Source: Gammaproteobacteria bacterium (lineage in GTDB: Bacteria; Pseudomonadota; Gammaproteobacteria; RBG-16-57-12). Taken from it: 64,000 nt of DNA. The notes beneath the pieces were generated by a model, which was not told where the DNA came from, searched no databases, and was given only the letters and a program-made list of their open reading frames with translations. A program made the translations under genes and the position numbers. This document shows, piece after piece, positions 44,209 to 54,208 of this stretch (position 1 is its first letter; every line of letters starts with the position of its first letter). The stretch spans positions 1 to 64,000 of the forward strand of contig JAKIVC010000008.1 of NCBI GenBank assembly GCA_021647245.1. The letters run 5' to 3'.

Positions 44209-47200
44209 AGTTGATCACTCTACTACTGCTCTACGGGTTTTTGGTTAATACGGCTTCTGCTCAGTTTGATGAGGCGACACTGCCCTATGCCGCATCGTTT
44301 AACCCGGTGATTTATTGGGATAATTTTGAGGGCGCGCCCTATCATGTTTCAGGTCCTTTGCCGGGAAAAAATGATCCGCAGGGGATCGCCTGGGTTTATC
44401 TGGAGAAGCAAGCGCTGGTGCTGCAACTGCCAGCAAACAAGCAGCTGCGAATCGATTTGGCGAAAGCCGGACAGCGGGAAAATATCCAGATTTGGGGCTC
44501 CAATGGCTCACTGGCAGCGCGTGAATTGTGGTTACGGCCCGCCGCCCAAGAGCGTACCGCCTACCTTGCCGCTGCATCAGCTCCAAGGTTGATTATTATT
44601 GAATCAGTCAACCAGCAGGCCATCTCACTGGCGCTGTTTTTATCCCGCACGGAACAGCAGAGCGCCACACAGCATTATCGCCACACCTTGAGTCTGCCCC
44701 GCCTGACTCAGGCCGCCCTGCGCCAGGGTGTGAAGCAGAGTGAACAGGGTTTTTACCACCTACCGCCTCAACAGCGGCTGCGCTTACCGCTGGTTGGCCC
44801 CCAGCGCTTGATGATAGAAGAGCATCTCTACTACGCTGACGAGCAGACCACCCGTCGACCAAGCTACCAGATCGATGTGCATATAGCAGGACTGGCCGCG
44901 CAACAATTTTTTATCAGAGGGCGGATGAACAGTCGCCTGCCAAGTTATGTTAATGGCAAGCTGCAAACACTGGGTTATCGACAGCAACACTATCTGGACA
45001 TTCCGTCGGGTGAACACCTGATCGAAATATCGAGTAGCCATGATCTGTTATTGCGGTTGCGCGCTAGCTCAGGATCAGCGCTGTTATTGCCAAAACTGAA
45101 TGGAGCCACTTTAGTCAGTGATGAGGTCTCGGAATCGCTACCGGCGCTGACTCGACAAAACTATCCGCTGGTGGAGGCGTGGGTAGCGCGACAGCTGGCA
45201 GAGGCTACGCGGGTACGGGTGGCAGATGAGCTGCTGGCGTGGTTGGAGCGCAGCACTTTGCCGATATACCAGGCACTGGTTGCAAGGCTATTGCGGGATG
45301 AGTTTTCATACGCCGATCTGGCACCCTTTGATACCGATAGTGGTGAAACCTACCAGCGCAGTTTTGTGCCGGTGGCGCTGGCTCCGCTGGCGGGTGAATC
45401 GCCGCTGTGGCGTTATCCCCAGCACCAGGCTATTGCACAACTCTCGGCAATCAACCGTGGACGGTTTTTTGAGCTCTCTTCGGCTGAGGGGAGTCAACTG
45501 GCCTTTTCATTGGCCGCGCAGCGCCCGCAGGATCGTCTGCGTGTTGCTATCGATGCGCAAAGCATACAGCAGCCACTGGTACTGGAGTTACGAGATCAAA
45601 GTGAGGTGTTACAGCGGATTAAAATTGACCCCGCCTGGCGCACTTGGCAAAAGCGGCAGCGACATCAACCGGCGCTGGCTTCACTGAAACAGTTAAAAAG
45701 CACCACCATGGGGGGGCGTTACGGACTCTATCAAACTGCAGCACCTTACACACCGGTCGCTACAGCCGAGTTCGAGCTGCCGGCACAACAGCGCAACGTG
45801 CAACTTCATCTGCTGCCACAGTCGGTAGCGCCGCAACAACTGTTTATCAACCTGCAACAGTTGAATAGCCGAGCAGGGCGAGTGACCCCTGCTCACTATA
45901 TGGAATTGATTGGCAGAATGGATAGTGCATCAAGAGTGGCGCTTTTCTGGCAGGCCCTTCAAGGTGAGTCCCCCGCGCTGAATGCAGGGCAGCCATCGGT
46001 TGTTAAGCAGTGGTCGGCGGTTATTCGACAGTTGCGTGATAGCCAGCAGCGTTATCTCTATCGACTGGATCGCTCACCACTGCCACCCTTGGCGGATGAA
46101 ACTGAGCCACAGGCCGAGCTGCATCAAGCTGCCGTTGTTGCCGAACAAAAGGGTGACTGGCTGGCAGCACTGGAGGCTTGGGGGGCGTTGCAGCGCCACA
46201 GTAGTGATCTGGATTTACAGCAGGCGGCACTGCGCGGCAAGGCGACAGCACTGGTTGCCCTCTCGGAACACCCGCTGGCTGAGCGTGAATTGATGCGTTA
46301 CGCCTTTTTACACCCCGAGCAGTCGCTGCGAAAAATGGCCCGAGAGCAGTTGTTGGCGTACTACGCACTATGGGGTGATGAGGTTGATTACGATGCGCTG
46401 CTGGTGGCGGCTGCATTGCACGAGCAGTCTGATGAACTGCTGTTTAAGGTGCTGGATCGCTGGGCATCGCAGGGCAGAATGGAGGCGCTCTTTACGGTGG
46501 GCTTGGTTTTTTCTCCTGCAAAGGCTCTTAACCCGTTGTTGATTGCAACAAGTTATCAGCTGCAATGCTGGTACTGCTTTGATGTACTATTACAGCGCAT
46601 AACAGACCCGATGTTAGCCGCTTATTGGCAGGGTTATAAATCGATGTGGTGGGGCCGTATTTCACAGGCTGCCGCGCAGTGGAAAACAGCGGGAGAGGCC
46701 GGTGAGAGGCTCTTAAAACAGCTGCGTCAAGGTGAGGTGAGTCGCTTATTTGCAGCGAGGGCTCCTGTCTCGGCAGAAAGTGTATTGAGATGGCCTGAGT
46801 TTTACCAAAAAACCCCTGGGCCACGGCACTGGATCTCCGCCGGCCCGCAGGCGATCACCTCCAGTTCCGGCGCAGTGAAAGTGTATAACCGGGTAAATGA
46901 CCGTTCAGGTATCGCCTACCTGATTGAATCAGAGGAGTCGCTGAAAATGAGGGTGCTAGGGCCTCGTAAATTACGACTAAAAGTCCGTCTACTGCACCCA
47001 ACAGATGATCCGAATCAGTTGCTGAATGGCTGGCTGAAAATGAAAAGCAATCACTCAGTGTGGCAGTACCCGCTACTCGATAGCCGTCCAGCCAGCACAC
47101 TGACAATCGAAGAGACGTCACTCGGCTACCCTGGTCAGGCTCACCTCATTGAGTTTGAGGTGAGTGCCGGGATAAATGATCTCGAAATTCAGGTGCCAGG

Positions 47201-49244
47201 CTATCAGGTGTTATTGGATCTGGAGATGGATGCGCCGCAGCGGCCGCTGGCAAATTATCCCGATCCCCAGCGGGCTCTCCAGTTGATCGATAATTTACCG
47301 GCACTGCCCCGTGGTCGAGTGATCTCCACGGCTGAATCGCTGTTGACTCCTCAGCCGCAGCGCTGGGGTGAACATGAGCAGAGCGATACAGCTGTACAAC
47401 AGTTGGTTCGCCTGTTGTGGTGGACGGAACGCAAGCCAGAGCATAATAGTGATGGCGTGGTACTCGCTGCCCAGCTACAGCAGCAGTACCCACAACACGC
47501 TTTAGTGAGGAGGCTGGCACGAAAAATATTACAGCGAGGCAAGTGGCAACGGCAGAAAAACATCTTGCAGAGTGCTGGAAAGCAGAGGGTTTCCCAGCCA
47601 CGTTGGAACCCGGAATCTCCTCGCCTGCGGGTGCGTAATGCACTGTTGCCTCCCCTTCATGGGCATGAGTTTCGCCTGTTTGGGTCTAATGTCTGGGGTC
47701 TCTCCAGCGCGGCGGCTACGCCGATCTACTGGCAAGTAGCGTTAACATTGGAGGGGCTTAACAGCCAGCGGCAGCCACTTAAAGTCATGCTGCAACTGGA
47801 TGAAAAAGCGCCCGTGGAGGTGGAGCTGACCCCCAATGATCCCCACCATTTAGAGGCGTTTTCTCTGCCTGCTGGTACGCATCAGTGGCGGCTCTGGGTT
47901 GCGGAGAGTGTCGCGGGTCAGTCGTTGCGGGTTGGCTTGCATCGGGGTGAGTCAACGGAGTTGCATTCGCCATGGCCAGTGGCAAGTGAGCGCAGCTATT
48001 TTGTGAGTACCCCGCAAGAGCCGCTACAAATGCGTTTGAAGGGGCCGCAGATGTTGAAGGTGGTTGAGCGGGTGGCAGCCCGTGATCACGTTTACTATCA
48101 CCCGCTGAATGAGGGGTGGCACACCCTTGAGTTGCCTCCCCGGTCGGGTGCGCCGCGTGCGCTGTTACGGGTGTTTTCGCTGCAAGTTGATAATAAGTGG
48201 CAAGCGCTTAAGCGTCGTTATCAACCTCGGGTGGTTGAAGCACCCGCACGGTTTGAGCCGTTGCCAGATGAGCTATTGGTGGAGCCTTTTGAATACCTGT
48301 CACCGTTTGAACCGGGTGGTTATGAGGAGGGTAGTGAACACTATTATGCACTGTTCAGGCAGCGCCGATTCAGCGATGAGTTTTCGGAGCAGGAGCGTTT
48401 TCTTGCCATTGGCGGGCAGCACCGTCAGCACCATTCGGCCTTGCAGCTCTATCATCGTCTCTCTGCAGAGCTGCGCTTTAGGGAGCTTGGTAACCCCAGT
48501 CTGGCACTTGAGGGGCGTGTGGAGTGGGTGCCACAACAGAGCCAGTGGCGTGGGAGTGCACAGCTAAAAAGTTACTGGCAAAAACCGGACTCACAAAATG
48601 GCCAACTGGAGTGGGCCAACTATCTGGATGCGACAGTGTATCGTGTGTACCGTTTAACGCCAAAAAGCTACCATATACCGCGATTCACACTGTTTGCACG
48701 CCATATGAGCCTGGGTGCTAACCCCTATCAACGGGGTCGTTTGGATCAGGATATTTTTACCGAATACAAGGCGCAGCACCGCTATGGCTGGCAGTTTGCG
48801 GATAGTTATACCTACCAACCCTGGCTGGATACGGCGTGGACACTTCGCGGCTGGCTGAGAAGTAATGACAGCTTGCAGGATCGCCTGCTGGATGTGGTGG
48901 GTATCTCTGCTCGCTGGCGACAGATGCTCGGCGAGGGTGAGTTGGCAGTGACACTATCTCAACGCTATTTTTTCTCTGATGATGAGCGCAGAACCCGCTT
49001 CTCCAGTACCACGCTTTCGCTACAGAGTGAGTGGGGGCAGTGGAGTGATGGCTGGAATCTCTGGCAGTTGCAAGGGGGGATTAATTACCAGCTGCAAAAA
49101 GGGGATTTCAGTTTTATGTTGCAGCTGAGCTGGCAGGGTCTGCAAGGGCGAGGCTATCGTGATGCCCTGCCGGGTGAGGTTTTCTTTAAGCCACTGCGTC
49201 AGTGGCGTTTGCCAAGTGTTGGTTATAGCGAGGGTGAGCAATGA
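44205..49244 (+). CDS. Large secreted protein with TPR-like middle and probable outer-membrane beta-barrel
   Basis: A 1679-residue protein with signal peptide (residues 1-20, KLITLLLLYGFLVNTASA). Residues of about 625-865 are helical repeat-like (QKGDWLAALEAWGALQRHSS, RGKATALVALSEHPLAEREL, then similar helix pairs), recalling TPRs. The C-terminal ~320 residues consist of amphipathic strands with alternating aromatic and polar residues (LRFRELGNPSLALEGRVEWV, WRGSAQLKSYWQK, FSFMLQLSWQGLQGRGYRD) and the order TPR then barrel resembles PgaA, BcsC and PelB exporters. I infer an outer-membrane export channel for the cluster's polymer. The final residue is not Phe, and the barrel should be tested by structure prediction. 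ATGA overlaps link it to both neighbours. Confidence 0.6.
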   Translation: MKLITLLLLYGFLVNTASAQFDEATLPYAASFNPVIYWDNFEGAPYHVSGPLPGKNDPQGIAWVYLEKQALVLQLPANKQLRIDLAKAGQRENIQIWGSNGSLAARELWLRPAAQERTAYLAAASAPRLIIIESVNQQAISLALFLSRTEQQSATQHYRHTLSLPRLTQAALRQGVKQSEQGFYHLPPQQRLRLPLVGPQRLMIEEHLYYADEQTTRRPSYQIDVHIAGLAAQQFFIRGRMNSRLPSYVNGKLQTLGYRQQHYLDIPSGEHLIEISSSHDLLLRLRASSGSALLLPKLNGATLVSDEVSESLPALTRQNYPLVEAWVARQLAEATRVRVADELLAWLERSTLPIYQALVARLLRDEFSYADLAPFDTDSGETYQRSFVPVALAPLAGESPLWRYPQHQAIAQLSAINRGRFFELSSAEGSQLAFSLAAQRPQDRLRVAIDAQSIQQPLVLELRDQSEVLQRIKIDPAWRTWQKRQRHQPALASLKQLKSTTMGGRYGLYQTAAPYTPVATAEFELPAQQRNVQLHLLPQSVAPQQLFINLQQLNSRAGRVTPAHYMELIGRMDSASRVALFWQALQGESPALNAGQPSVVKQWSAVIRQLRDSQQRYLYRLDRSPLPPLADETEPQAELHQAAVVAEQKGDWLAALEAWGALQRHSSDLDLQQAALRGKATALVALSEHPLAERELMRYAFLHPEQSLRKMAREQLLAYYALWGDEVDYDALLVAAALHEQSDELLFKVLDRWASQGRMEALFTVGLVFSPAKALNPLLIATSYQLQCWYCFDVLLQRITDPMLAAYWQGYKSMWWGRISQAAAQWKTAGEAGERLLKQLRQGEVSRLFAARAPVSAESVLRWPEFYQKTPGPRHWISAGPQAITSSSGAVKVYNRVNDRSGIAYLIESEESLKMRVLGPRKLRLKVRLLHPTDDPNQLLNGWLKMKSNHSVWQYPLLDSRPASTLTIEETSLGYPGQAHLIEFEVSAGINDLEIQVPGYQVLLDLEMDAPQRPLANYPDPQRALQLIDNLPALPRGRVISTAESLLTPQPQRWGEHEQSDTAVQQLVRLLWWTERKPEHNSDGVVLAAQLQQQYPQHALVRRLARKILQRGKWQRQKNILQSAGKQRVSQPRWNPESPRLRVRNALLPPLHGHEFRLFGSNVWGLSSAAATPIYWQVALTLEGLNSQRQPLKVMLQLDEKAPVEVELTPNDPHHLEAFSLPAGTHQWRLWVAESVAGQSLRVGLHRGESTELHSPWPVASERSYFVSTPQEPLQMRLKGPQMLKVVERVAARDHVYYHPLNEGWHTLELPPRSGAPRALLRVFSLQVDNKWQALKRRYQPRVVEAPARFEPLPDELLVEPFEYLSPFEPGGYEEGSEHYYALFRQRRFSDEFSEQERFLAIGGQHRQHHSALQLYHRLSAELRFRELGNPSLALEGRVEWVPQQSQWRGSAQLKSYWQKPDSQNGQLEWANYLDATVYRVYRLTPKSYHIPRFTLFARHMSLGANPYQRGRLDQDIFTEYKAQHRYGWQFADSYTYQPWLDTAWTLRGWLRSNDSLQDRLLDVVGISARWRQMLGEGELAVTLSQRYFFSDDERRTRFSSTTLSLQSEWGQWSDGWNLWQLQGGINYQLQKGDFSFMLQLSWQGLQGRGYRDALPGEVFFKPLRQWRLPSVGYSEGEQ

Positions 49245-52200
49245 ACTCAGCTGACGACATTAAAGCCATTTTGTTGGCAGATAGAAACGTGCTGTTGTTG
49301 CAGATTGATGAGCCTAAGCTACAGAAATTATTGGATGCTTTTTTTCGCTGGCTGAAAAAACAGTCGGAAAAAGGTCATGATGATGAATCCTATCAGGATT
49401 GGTTGCTGCGCCGTTTTAGTGACTTTTTGCTTTCAGAACTGAAAAAAACTGAGGCCGAGCTGAAACAGCGTGAGCAACAGGCCACTCTTTTCCAAAGCCG
49501 CTTTCGCCATGCGGCCACAGATGAAGAGCGTCGCCACCACATTCTGGAATTTGCCAGCACCTTGGGGCGTGATGCAAAAAAACTGGAGCAAGACCGCAAA
49601 GCCTTCGAACGCTGGTTTGGTGAAGATACGGTGCGTGAGCGTTACTTTAACCGTCTGATTGCCGCAGAGCGTTATTTGCTGCTGTTGATTGAAGCGCGAG
49701 GGCGCATTGCGGTGGCGTGGCTGGGAAGTACGGATCAGCTGACAGCTATCCGCCAGCGCTGGCAAGTGTTGGCACTGCCAGCCCAATGTGACTCACTGTT
49801 GGGTTATAGCCGGGATGCGCGGATTAAACAGTCGCTGCTAAAAAGTATCTGGCAGGTGATCGAGGCGATTCCCGCCGCTGATCGTCATGAGGTTATCGAA
49901 CAAAATTTCATCAAGCGCTTGGTGCAGATTGCAGAAGATCGCTCAGCAACCGTGTGGGTGCAGTGCGAGGCACTGCGCTCGATTAAGCAACTCTCTGAGA
50001 CGCTGTTTTCTGAACTGGCGGCTGAACGGCTGGAGAACCCCTCACCGGATGATGACTTGTTTGTGCGCCGCTGTGTCGTCCAGTTACTGCCGTGCGAAGC
50101 GGGTGTGGCAGTGCACTACCGGTCACACGAACAGTGGGCGGTGCAAGATAGCAGCCCCTATGTGCGCCAAGCCTTGTTGCAGCGCATTGTACAACATGGC
50201 CATATCGATTCCGCAGAACATTATGCCGCCTTGTTGCAACATGACCCCGAGCCATCGGTGCGGGTGGCGGCACTCTGCCATCTGGCGGAGTTACTGAGTG
50301 AGCCGATGTGGCAGCAACAGGCGGCGTGCTGGCTGAGCTTTGTGCTGCAAAATGAGCCACAGCCGCAGGTGCTGCGTGCGGCACTCAAGGTGTTGCCGGC
50401 GTGTCACCAGCAGCTGCTTAACCACGGGCCGCAACAGGCTAAAACATGGCTCACTCCGTTACTGCTGGCACTGGAGAATCTTCACTTTTCAGCCCCCTCA
50501 CTGGCGATTAGAACCTATACCGCGCAGTGCCGAGAGCATTTGTGGTGTCAAGTTTCAGTAGAGCGCATGGCTGCATTGAGCTTGCTGCAAACAGAGTTGT
50601 CGAGCCTGCCTGTGGGGCGACGCGTGCGGATTAAACGCAGCAAGTTGCCTGCACTTGATGCCTTGGAACTGGGGCGTATTCTGGCGTTGATCGCGCAGCA
50701 TGAACACGGCTTTGATATCAGCTTTACACGCCGTTACCTGTTAATCACCCGGGGCGAACACTTTGCCCGTCGATTGTGGCGTATTCTTCACGAGTTTTTC
50801 CACCCATCCACAGATAAGCGCCAAGGGTTTCCCCACACCATTGGCCGTCATTACCACGGCACCCTTTACGCCCCTTCCGGGGTGTTGGCAGAGCAAGCGC
50901 AAACCACCGTGCCGGGGGAGCCGCTGCACATGGCGGAGGAGGGTGGCTGGCGCAACTATCTGCCGCTGGTGGATGAGCTTCTCTCCGCCTGTGATCAGGA
51001 TAAAGTAACGGTAATCCGTCGCGTCAGCAGTGCCGGTATTACCGAAATCACCCCACCGCGCAGCCTACTTAAACGCCTCTGGGTGATGCAGCAGTTAACA
51101 CGGCGTTTTAGTCAATATGCGGCACTGCGTAACTGGCAACCGGGTGATGGAGCGGCGTGTGAAGCGTATGTGAATGCTATCCGGGCACTGGGCTTTAAGG
51201 TCCGTTTCATACCGCACCAATACGATAATCAGCAGTGGCGGGCCGATCCGGCGGTGAGCCGCTTCTTCCCGGTGGCAATCCCCTTTTCTGGTTACGACTG
51301 GAGTGATCGTATCAGCGGTTATTTCTTTTCTATTTATGAGAACAGCCTACAACATCTCGCCATCGTGCTGGCGGTTGGCTGTGCCGGTTTTTTTGCCCGT
51401 CATGTCTACCTGACAAGGCGAATTCGTACAGCACGTAAAAAACTCCCCTTGGTGATCGGTGGCTGGGGAACCCGGGGTAAGTCCGGTACCGAGCGCCTTA
51501 AAGCTGCACTATTTAATGCGCTGGGCTATAACGTGGTCTCTAAAACCACTGGCTGTGAGGCGATGTTTGTCTACGCCAGAGGCTTCTCTGAATTGCGCGA
51601 AATGTTTCTGTTTCGCCCCTACGATAAAGCCACCATCTGGGAGCAGGAGCAGCTGTTGCAAATATCAACGGGGCTGGGTGCCGAAGTGTTTTTATGGGAG
51701 TGCATGGCGCTAAATCCCGATTTTGTCACTATTCTTCAGCGCCAGTGGATGAATGATGATATTGCCACGATTACCAATTGCTATCCAGATCACGAAAATT
51801 TGCAGGGGCCAGCAGGGATCAACATTCCACAAGTGATGCAGCGTTTTATTCCCCGTAACAGCTGCCTGGTAACCAGTGAGGAGAGTATGTTGCCTCTGCT
51901 GCGTGATGAGGCCAGCGCACAGCAGAGCCGGCTACGTCATGTCGGGTGGCTGGAGGCTGCACAACTCACCCCCGATGTTATGCAGCGGTTTCCGTATCAG
52001 GAGCACCCTTATAACATTGCACTGATTCTGGCGTTATGCGACGAGTTGGGGGTAGATCATGACTTTGCGCTGAAAGAGATGGCCGACCGGGTAGTGGAAG
52101 ATTTAGGGGTTTTGAAATGTTACCCCCCGGCTCAAGTCGACGGACGACGCTTGGAATTTATTAACGGCATGTCTGCCAATGAACGCTTTGGCACACTGGA

Positions 52201-53401
52201 TAACTGGCAGCGTGTGGGCCTGCAGGCGCAATCGCGAGAGTGGAGTGATGAGGGTTGGATTGCAACGGTGGTTAATAACCGCGCTGATCGAGTGGTTCGC
52301 TCTCAGGTCTTTGCCGAAATAATCGTTAACGATTTACAGCAGGATTGTTGCTATCTGATCGGCACCAATCTGGATGGTTTACAGAGCTATATTCAGCTGG
52401 CATGGCATAAGCTGCTCAGAGACTTTACGCTTTGGGGGGGTACTCATACACCCGAGGCAGCAATGGTGAGTTGGCAGCAGTGGGCTGAACGGCTGCGTAT
52501 TCCGACCTCGCGCAGTCAGCTGGATGGGCGCTTGCAGGCGCAGTTAGCTGATCTGCAACTGCTGCCCTATGCAGAGCGTCTGAAAGCCTGCTGGGAGCAA
52601 CCCACGAAATGGCTGGAGATACTACCCACAGAGCTCCCCTGCCGTCAGGCGTTAGTCGAGAGTGCCGAGCAACTGCTTAGGAAGTACCAAGCATTTTGTG
52701 ACTTTTCTGCGGCGCTGCCGAAAGCTACCGATGCCAGTCAGCGTCACCACCTTGATCAGCAAGCCAAACAGCTGCTGGGTGAGTGGTTTAAGGGTAAATT
52801 TGTAGTGATTGAGGATGCCCGTGCCAGTGGTGAACAGGTGATCAGGCGGATTATCGATAGCACCCCGCCCGGCCTGTTAGCCCGGGTGATGGGCTTGCAG
52901 AATATCAAAGGTACCGGCCTCGATTTTGTCTATCGATTACAGGCGTGGGAGGCGTGTTATCGCAGCTGTGAAAAGGCTCGTTCCACTGAGGTCGAGCAGC
53001 TTCGCAGTGGCTTAGCCGCTTTGGCAGACTTTCACGAATTTGGACAACTGAGCGAACAGCACCTCAACCAAACATTAGAGGTACTGCGTGGCTCGCCGCT
53101 GGCACAGACCGAATCGGTACATGCGGAGTTGGAAGTGATCGCCAGCCGTCACCACGAAGCGATGAAAACGCTACAAAAAGAGTTGCAGCAAGGGCCGATT
53201 AATAGCTTGTTTGAGAAGGTGGTTGATGCGGTCGAATCATTTGCCGATGCCGGAGATGCGGTTCGCCGCCGCAAACGCGCCAATCAAATATACAAAGACC
53301 TGGTGAATGAGCAGATCAGCAGCGGCAAGGCAGCACGCCTGCTAAAGGCGTTGAACAGCCGGCAAAAAGGAGGCTGGCTGGCACGAGGCGGTAGCTTTTA
53401 G
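49241..53401 (+). CDS. HEAT-repeat / CapB (PgsB)-like Mur-ligase fusion
   Basis: A 1386-residue protein. Residues of about 45-120 are charged and coiled-coil-like, and 170-460 contain HEAT-like helix pairs (SSPYVRQALLQRIVQHGH, PEPSVRVAALCHLAELL). A hydrophobic segment at 704-722 anchors the C-terminal domain, which matches CapB/PgsB: P-loop GWGTRGKSGTERL (Lys747), VVSKTTGCEA, ECMALNPD (Glu820), NCYPDHENLQGP, FINGMSANERFGTLDNWQRV and NNRADR. In Bacillus, PgsB joins glutamates by ATP-dependent ligation as part of the PgsBCA complex. The ~380 residues after the ligase have no recognised family. The fold and motifs are clear; that the substrate is glutamate is inference. The stop at 53401 ends the cluster. 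Confidence 0.82.
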   Translation: MNSADDIKAILLADRNVLLLQIDEPKLQKLLDAFFRWLKKQSEKGHDDESYQDWLLRRFSDFLLSELKKTEAELKQREQQATLFQSRFRHAATDEERRHHILEFASTLGRDAKKLEQDRKAFERWFGEDTVRERYFNRLIAAERYLLLLIEARGRIAVAWLGSTDQLTAIRQRWQVLALPAQCDSLLGYSRDARIKQSLLKSIWQVIEAIPAADRHEVIEQNFIKRLVQIAEDRSATVWVQCEALRSIKQLSETLFSELAAERLENPSPDDDLFVRRCVVQLLPCEAGVAVHYRSHEQWAVQDSSPYVRQALLQRIVQHGHIDSAEHYAALLQHDPEPSVRVAALCHLAELLSEPMWQQQAACWLSFVLQNEPQPQVLRAALKVLPACHQQLLNHGPQQAKTWLTPLLLALENLHFSAPSLAIRTYTAQCREHLWCQVSVERMAALSLLQTELSSLPVGRRVRIKRSKLPALDALELGRILALIAQHEHGFDISFTRRYLLITRGEHFARRLWRILHEFFHPSTDKRQGFPHTIGRHYHGTLYAPSGVLAEQAQTTVPGEPLHMAEEGGWRNYLPLVDELLSACDQDKVTVIRRVSSAGITEITPPRSLLKRLWVMQQLTRRFSQYAALRNWQPGDGAACEAYVNAIRALGFKVRFIPHQYDNQQWRADPAVSRFFPVAIPFSGYDWSDRISGYFFSIYENSLQHLAIVLAVGCAGFFARHVYLTRRIRTARKKLPLVIGGWGTRGKSGTERLKAALFNALGYNVVSKTTGCEAMFVYARGFSELREMFLFRPYDKATIWEQEQLLQISTGLGAEVFLWECMALNPDFVTILQRQWMNDDIATITNCYPDHENLQGPAGINIPQVMQRFIPRNSCLVTSEESMLPLLRDEASAQQSRLRHVGWLEAAQLTPDVMQRFPYQEHPYNIALILALCDELGVDHDFALKEMADRVVEDLGVLKCYPPAQVDGRRLEFINGMSANERFGTLDNWQRVGLQAQSREWSDEGWIATVVNNRADRVVRSQVFAEIIVNDLQQDCCYLIGTNLDGLQSYIQLAWHKLLRDFTLWGGTHTPEAAMVSWQQWAERLRIPTSRSQLDGRLQAQLADLQLLPYAERLKACWEQPTKWLEILPTELPCRQALVESAEQLLRKYQAFCDFSAALPKATDASQRHHLDQQAKQLLGEWFKGKFVVIEDARASGEQVIRRIIDSTPPGLLARVMGLQNIKGTGLDFVYRLQAWEACYRSCEKARSTEVEQLRSGLAALADFHEFGQLSEQHLNQTLEVLRGSPLAQTESVHAELEVIASRHHEAMKTLQKELQQGPINSLFEKVVDAVESFADAGDAVRRRKRANQIYKDLVNEQISSGKAARLLKALNSRQKGGWLARGGSF

Positions 53402-53513
53402 TCGGAAAGCGGGTTGGGTTGAACTTTTTGACTGAATTTTCACTCCAAAATGGCGCGGTCATCTGTACAATAAAGCCCAAAGATGATGGGTAAATGAAAC
53501 TCAGGAGAATAAA

Positions 53514-54191
53514 ATGCGAATAGCGATAGCCAGTGCCGTTGCGGTACTCATCAGCAGCACTGCGGTAGCAGAAACCCCTCAACCACTGCAAAGTGAAGAG
53601 GATCAACTCAGCTATACCCTGGGTTACCAGCTAGGGCAGAGGCTGGCCGCTGAAGGGGTTGAAATCAATGCCGACCTCTATAGCGCTGCACTTCGAGAAG
53701 GGCTGCAAGGTGCTGAATCCCGGCTCTCACCCCAAGAGAACCGGCAAGTGATGGAGCGCTTTCAACAGCGTGGCGAAGAGCGACGCAAAGCTTCGAGTGA
53801 AAACAATCTCGCCCAAGGGATGGCCTACCTAGAAGAGAACAGCAAAAAGCCAGACGTTACCGTGCTGGATAGTGGTCTGCAATATAAAATAATCACCCAG
53901 GGTGAGGGGGGAAAACCCAGTGCAACGGACACCGTGAAAGTACACTATCGAGGTGTGTTGATTAATGGGCTTGAGTTCGATAGCTCATATAGCCGAAATG
54001 AGCCGGCCACATTTCCGGTTAATCGCGTGATTCCAGGTTGGACCGCTATACTGCAAATGATGCCAGTGGGCTCGCACTATCAGGTCACCATCCCTTCTGA
54101 ATTGGCATACGGTGAACGCGGCGCGCCACCGATGATTGGACCAAATGCGGTGCTGGTTTTTGATATAGAATTGCTGAATATTGAAAAATAG
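53514..54191 (+). CDS. fkpA: Periplasmic FKBP-type peptidyl-prolyl isomerase (FkpA/Mip-like)
   Basis: A 225-residue protein with signal peptide (MRIAIASAVAVLISSTAVAE), an N-terminal helical dimerisation part (LSYTLGYQLGQRLAAEGVEI) and a C-terminal FKBP domain (VKVHYRGVLINGLEFDSSY, VIPGWTAILQMMPVGSHY, IPSELAYGERGAPPMIGPNA). It folds periplasmic and outer-membrane proteins. It follows the CapBC-like cluster by 112 bases and may help fold its large exported proteins, though FkpA is also a general factor. TACAAT at 53466-53471 may be a promoter -10. Confidence 0.93.
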   Translation: MRIAIASAVAVLISSTAVAETPQPLQSEEDQLSYTLGYQLGQRLAAEGVEINADLYSAALREGLQGAESRLSPQENRQVMERFQQRGEERRKASSENNLAQGMAYLEENSKKPDVTVLDSGLQYKIITQGEGGKPSATDTVKVHYRGVLINGLEFDSSYSRNEPATFPVNRVIPGWTAILQMMPVGSHYQVTIPSELAYGERGAPPMIGPNAVLVFDIELLNIEK

Positions 54192-54208
54192 CATATCAGG
54201 AGTATGAA

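Noticed and set aside
41047-47643. Several minus-strand open frames of 90-195 codons inside the polymer locus (e.g. 41047-41634, 46021-46416, 47146-47643)
   Set aside because: They lie opposite the large plus-strand genes, have low-complexity His/Pro/Arg-rich translations and no ribosome sites.
35563-53401. Cellulose, PNAG or Pel-type exopolysaccharide locus
   Set aside because: There is no glycosyltransferase in the cluster; the ligase motifs are those of the CapB/Mur family.
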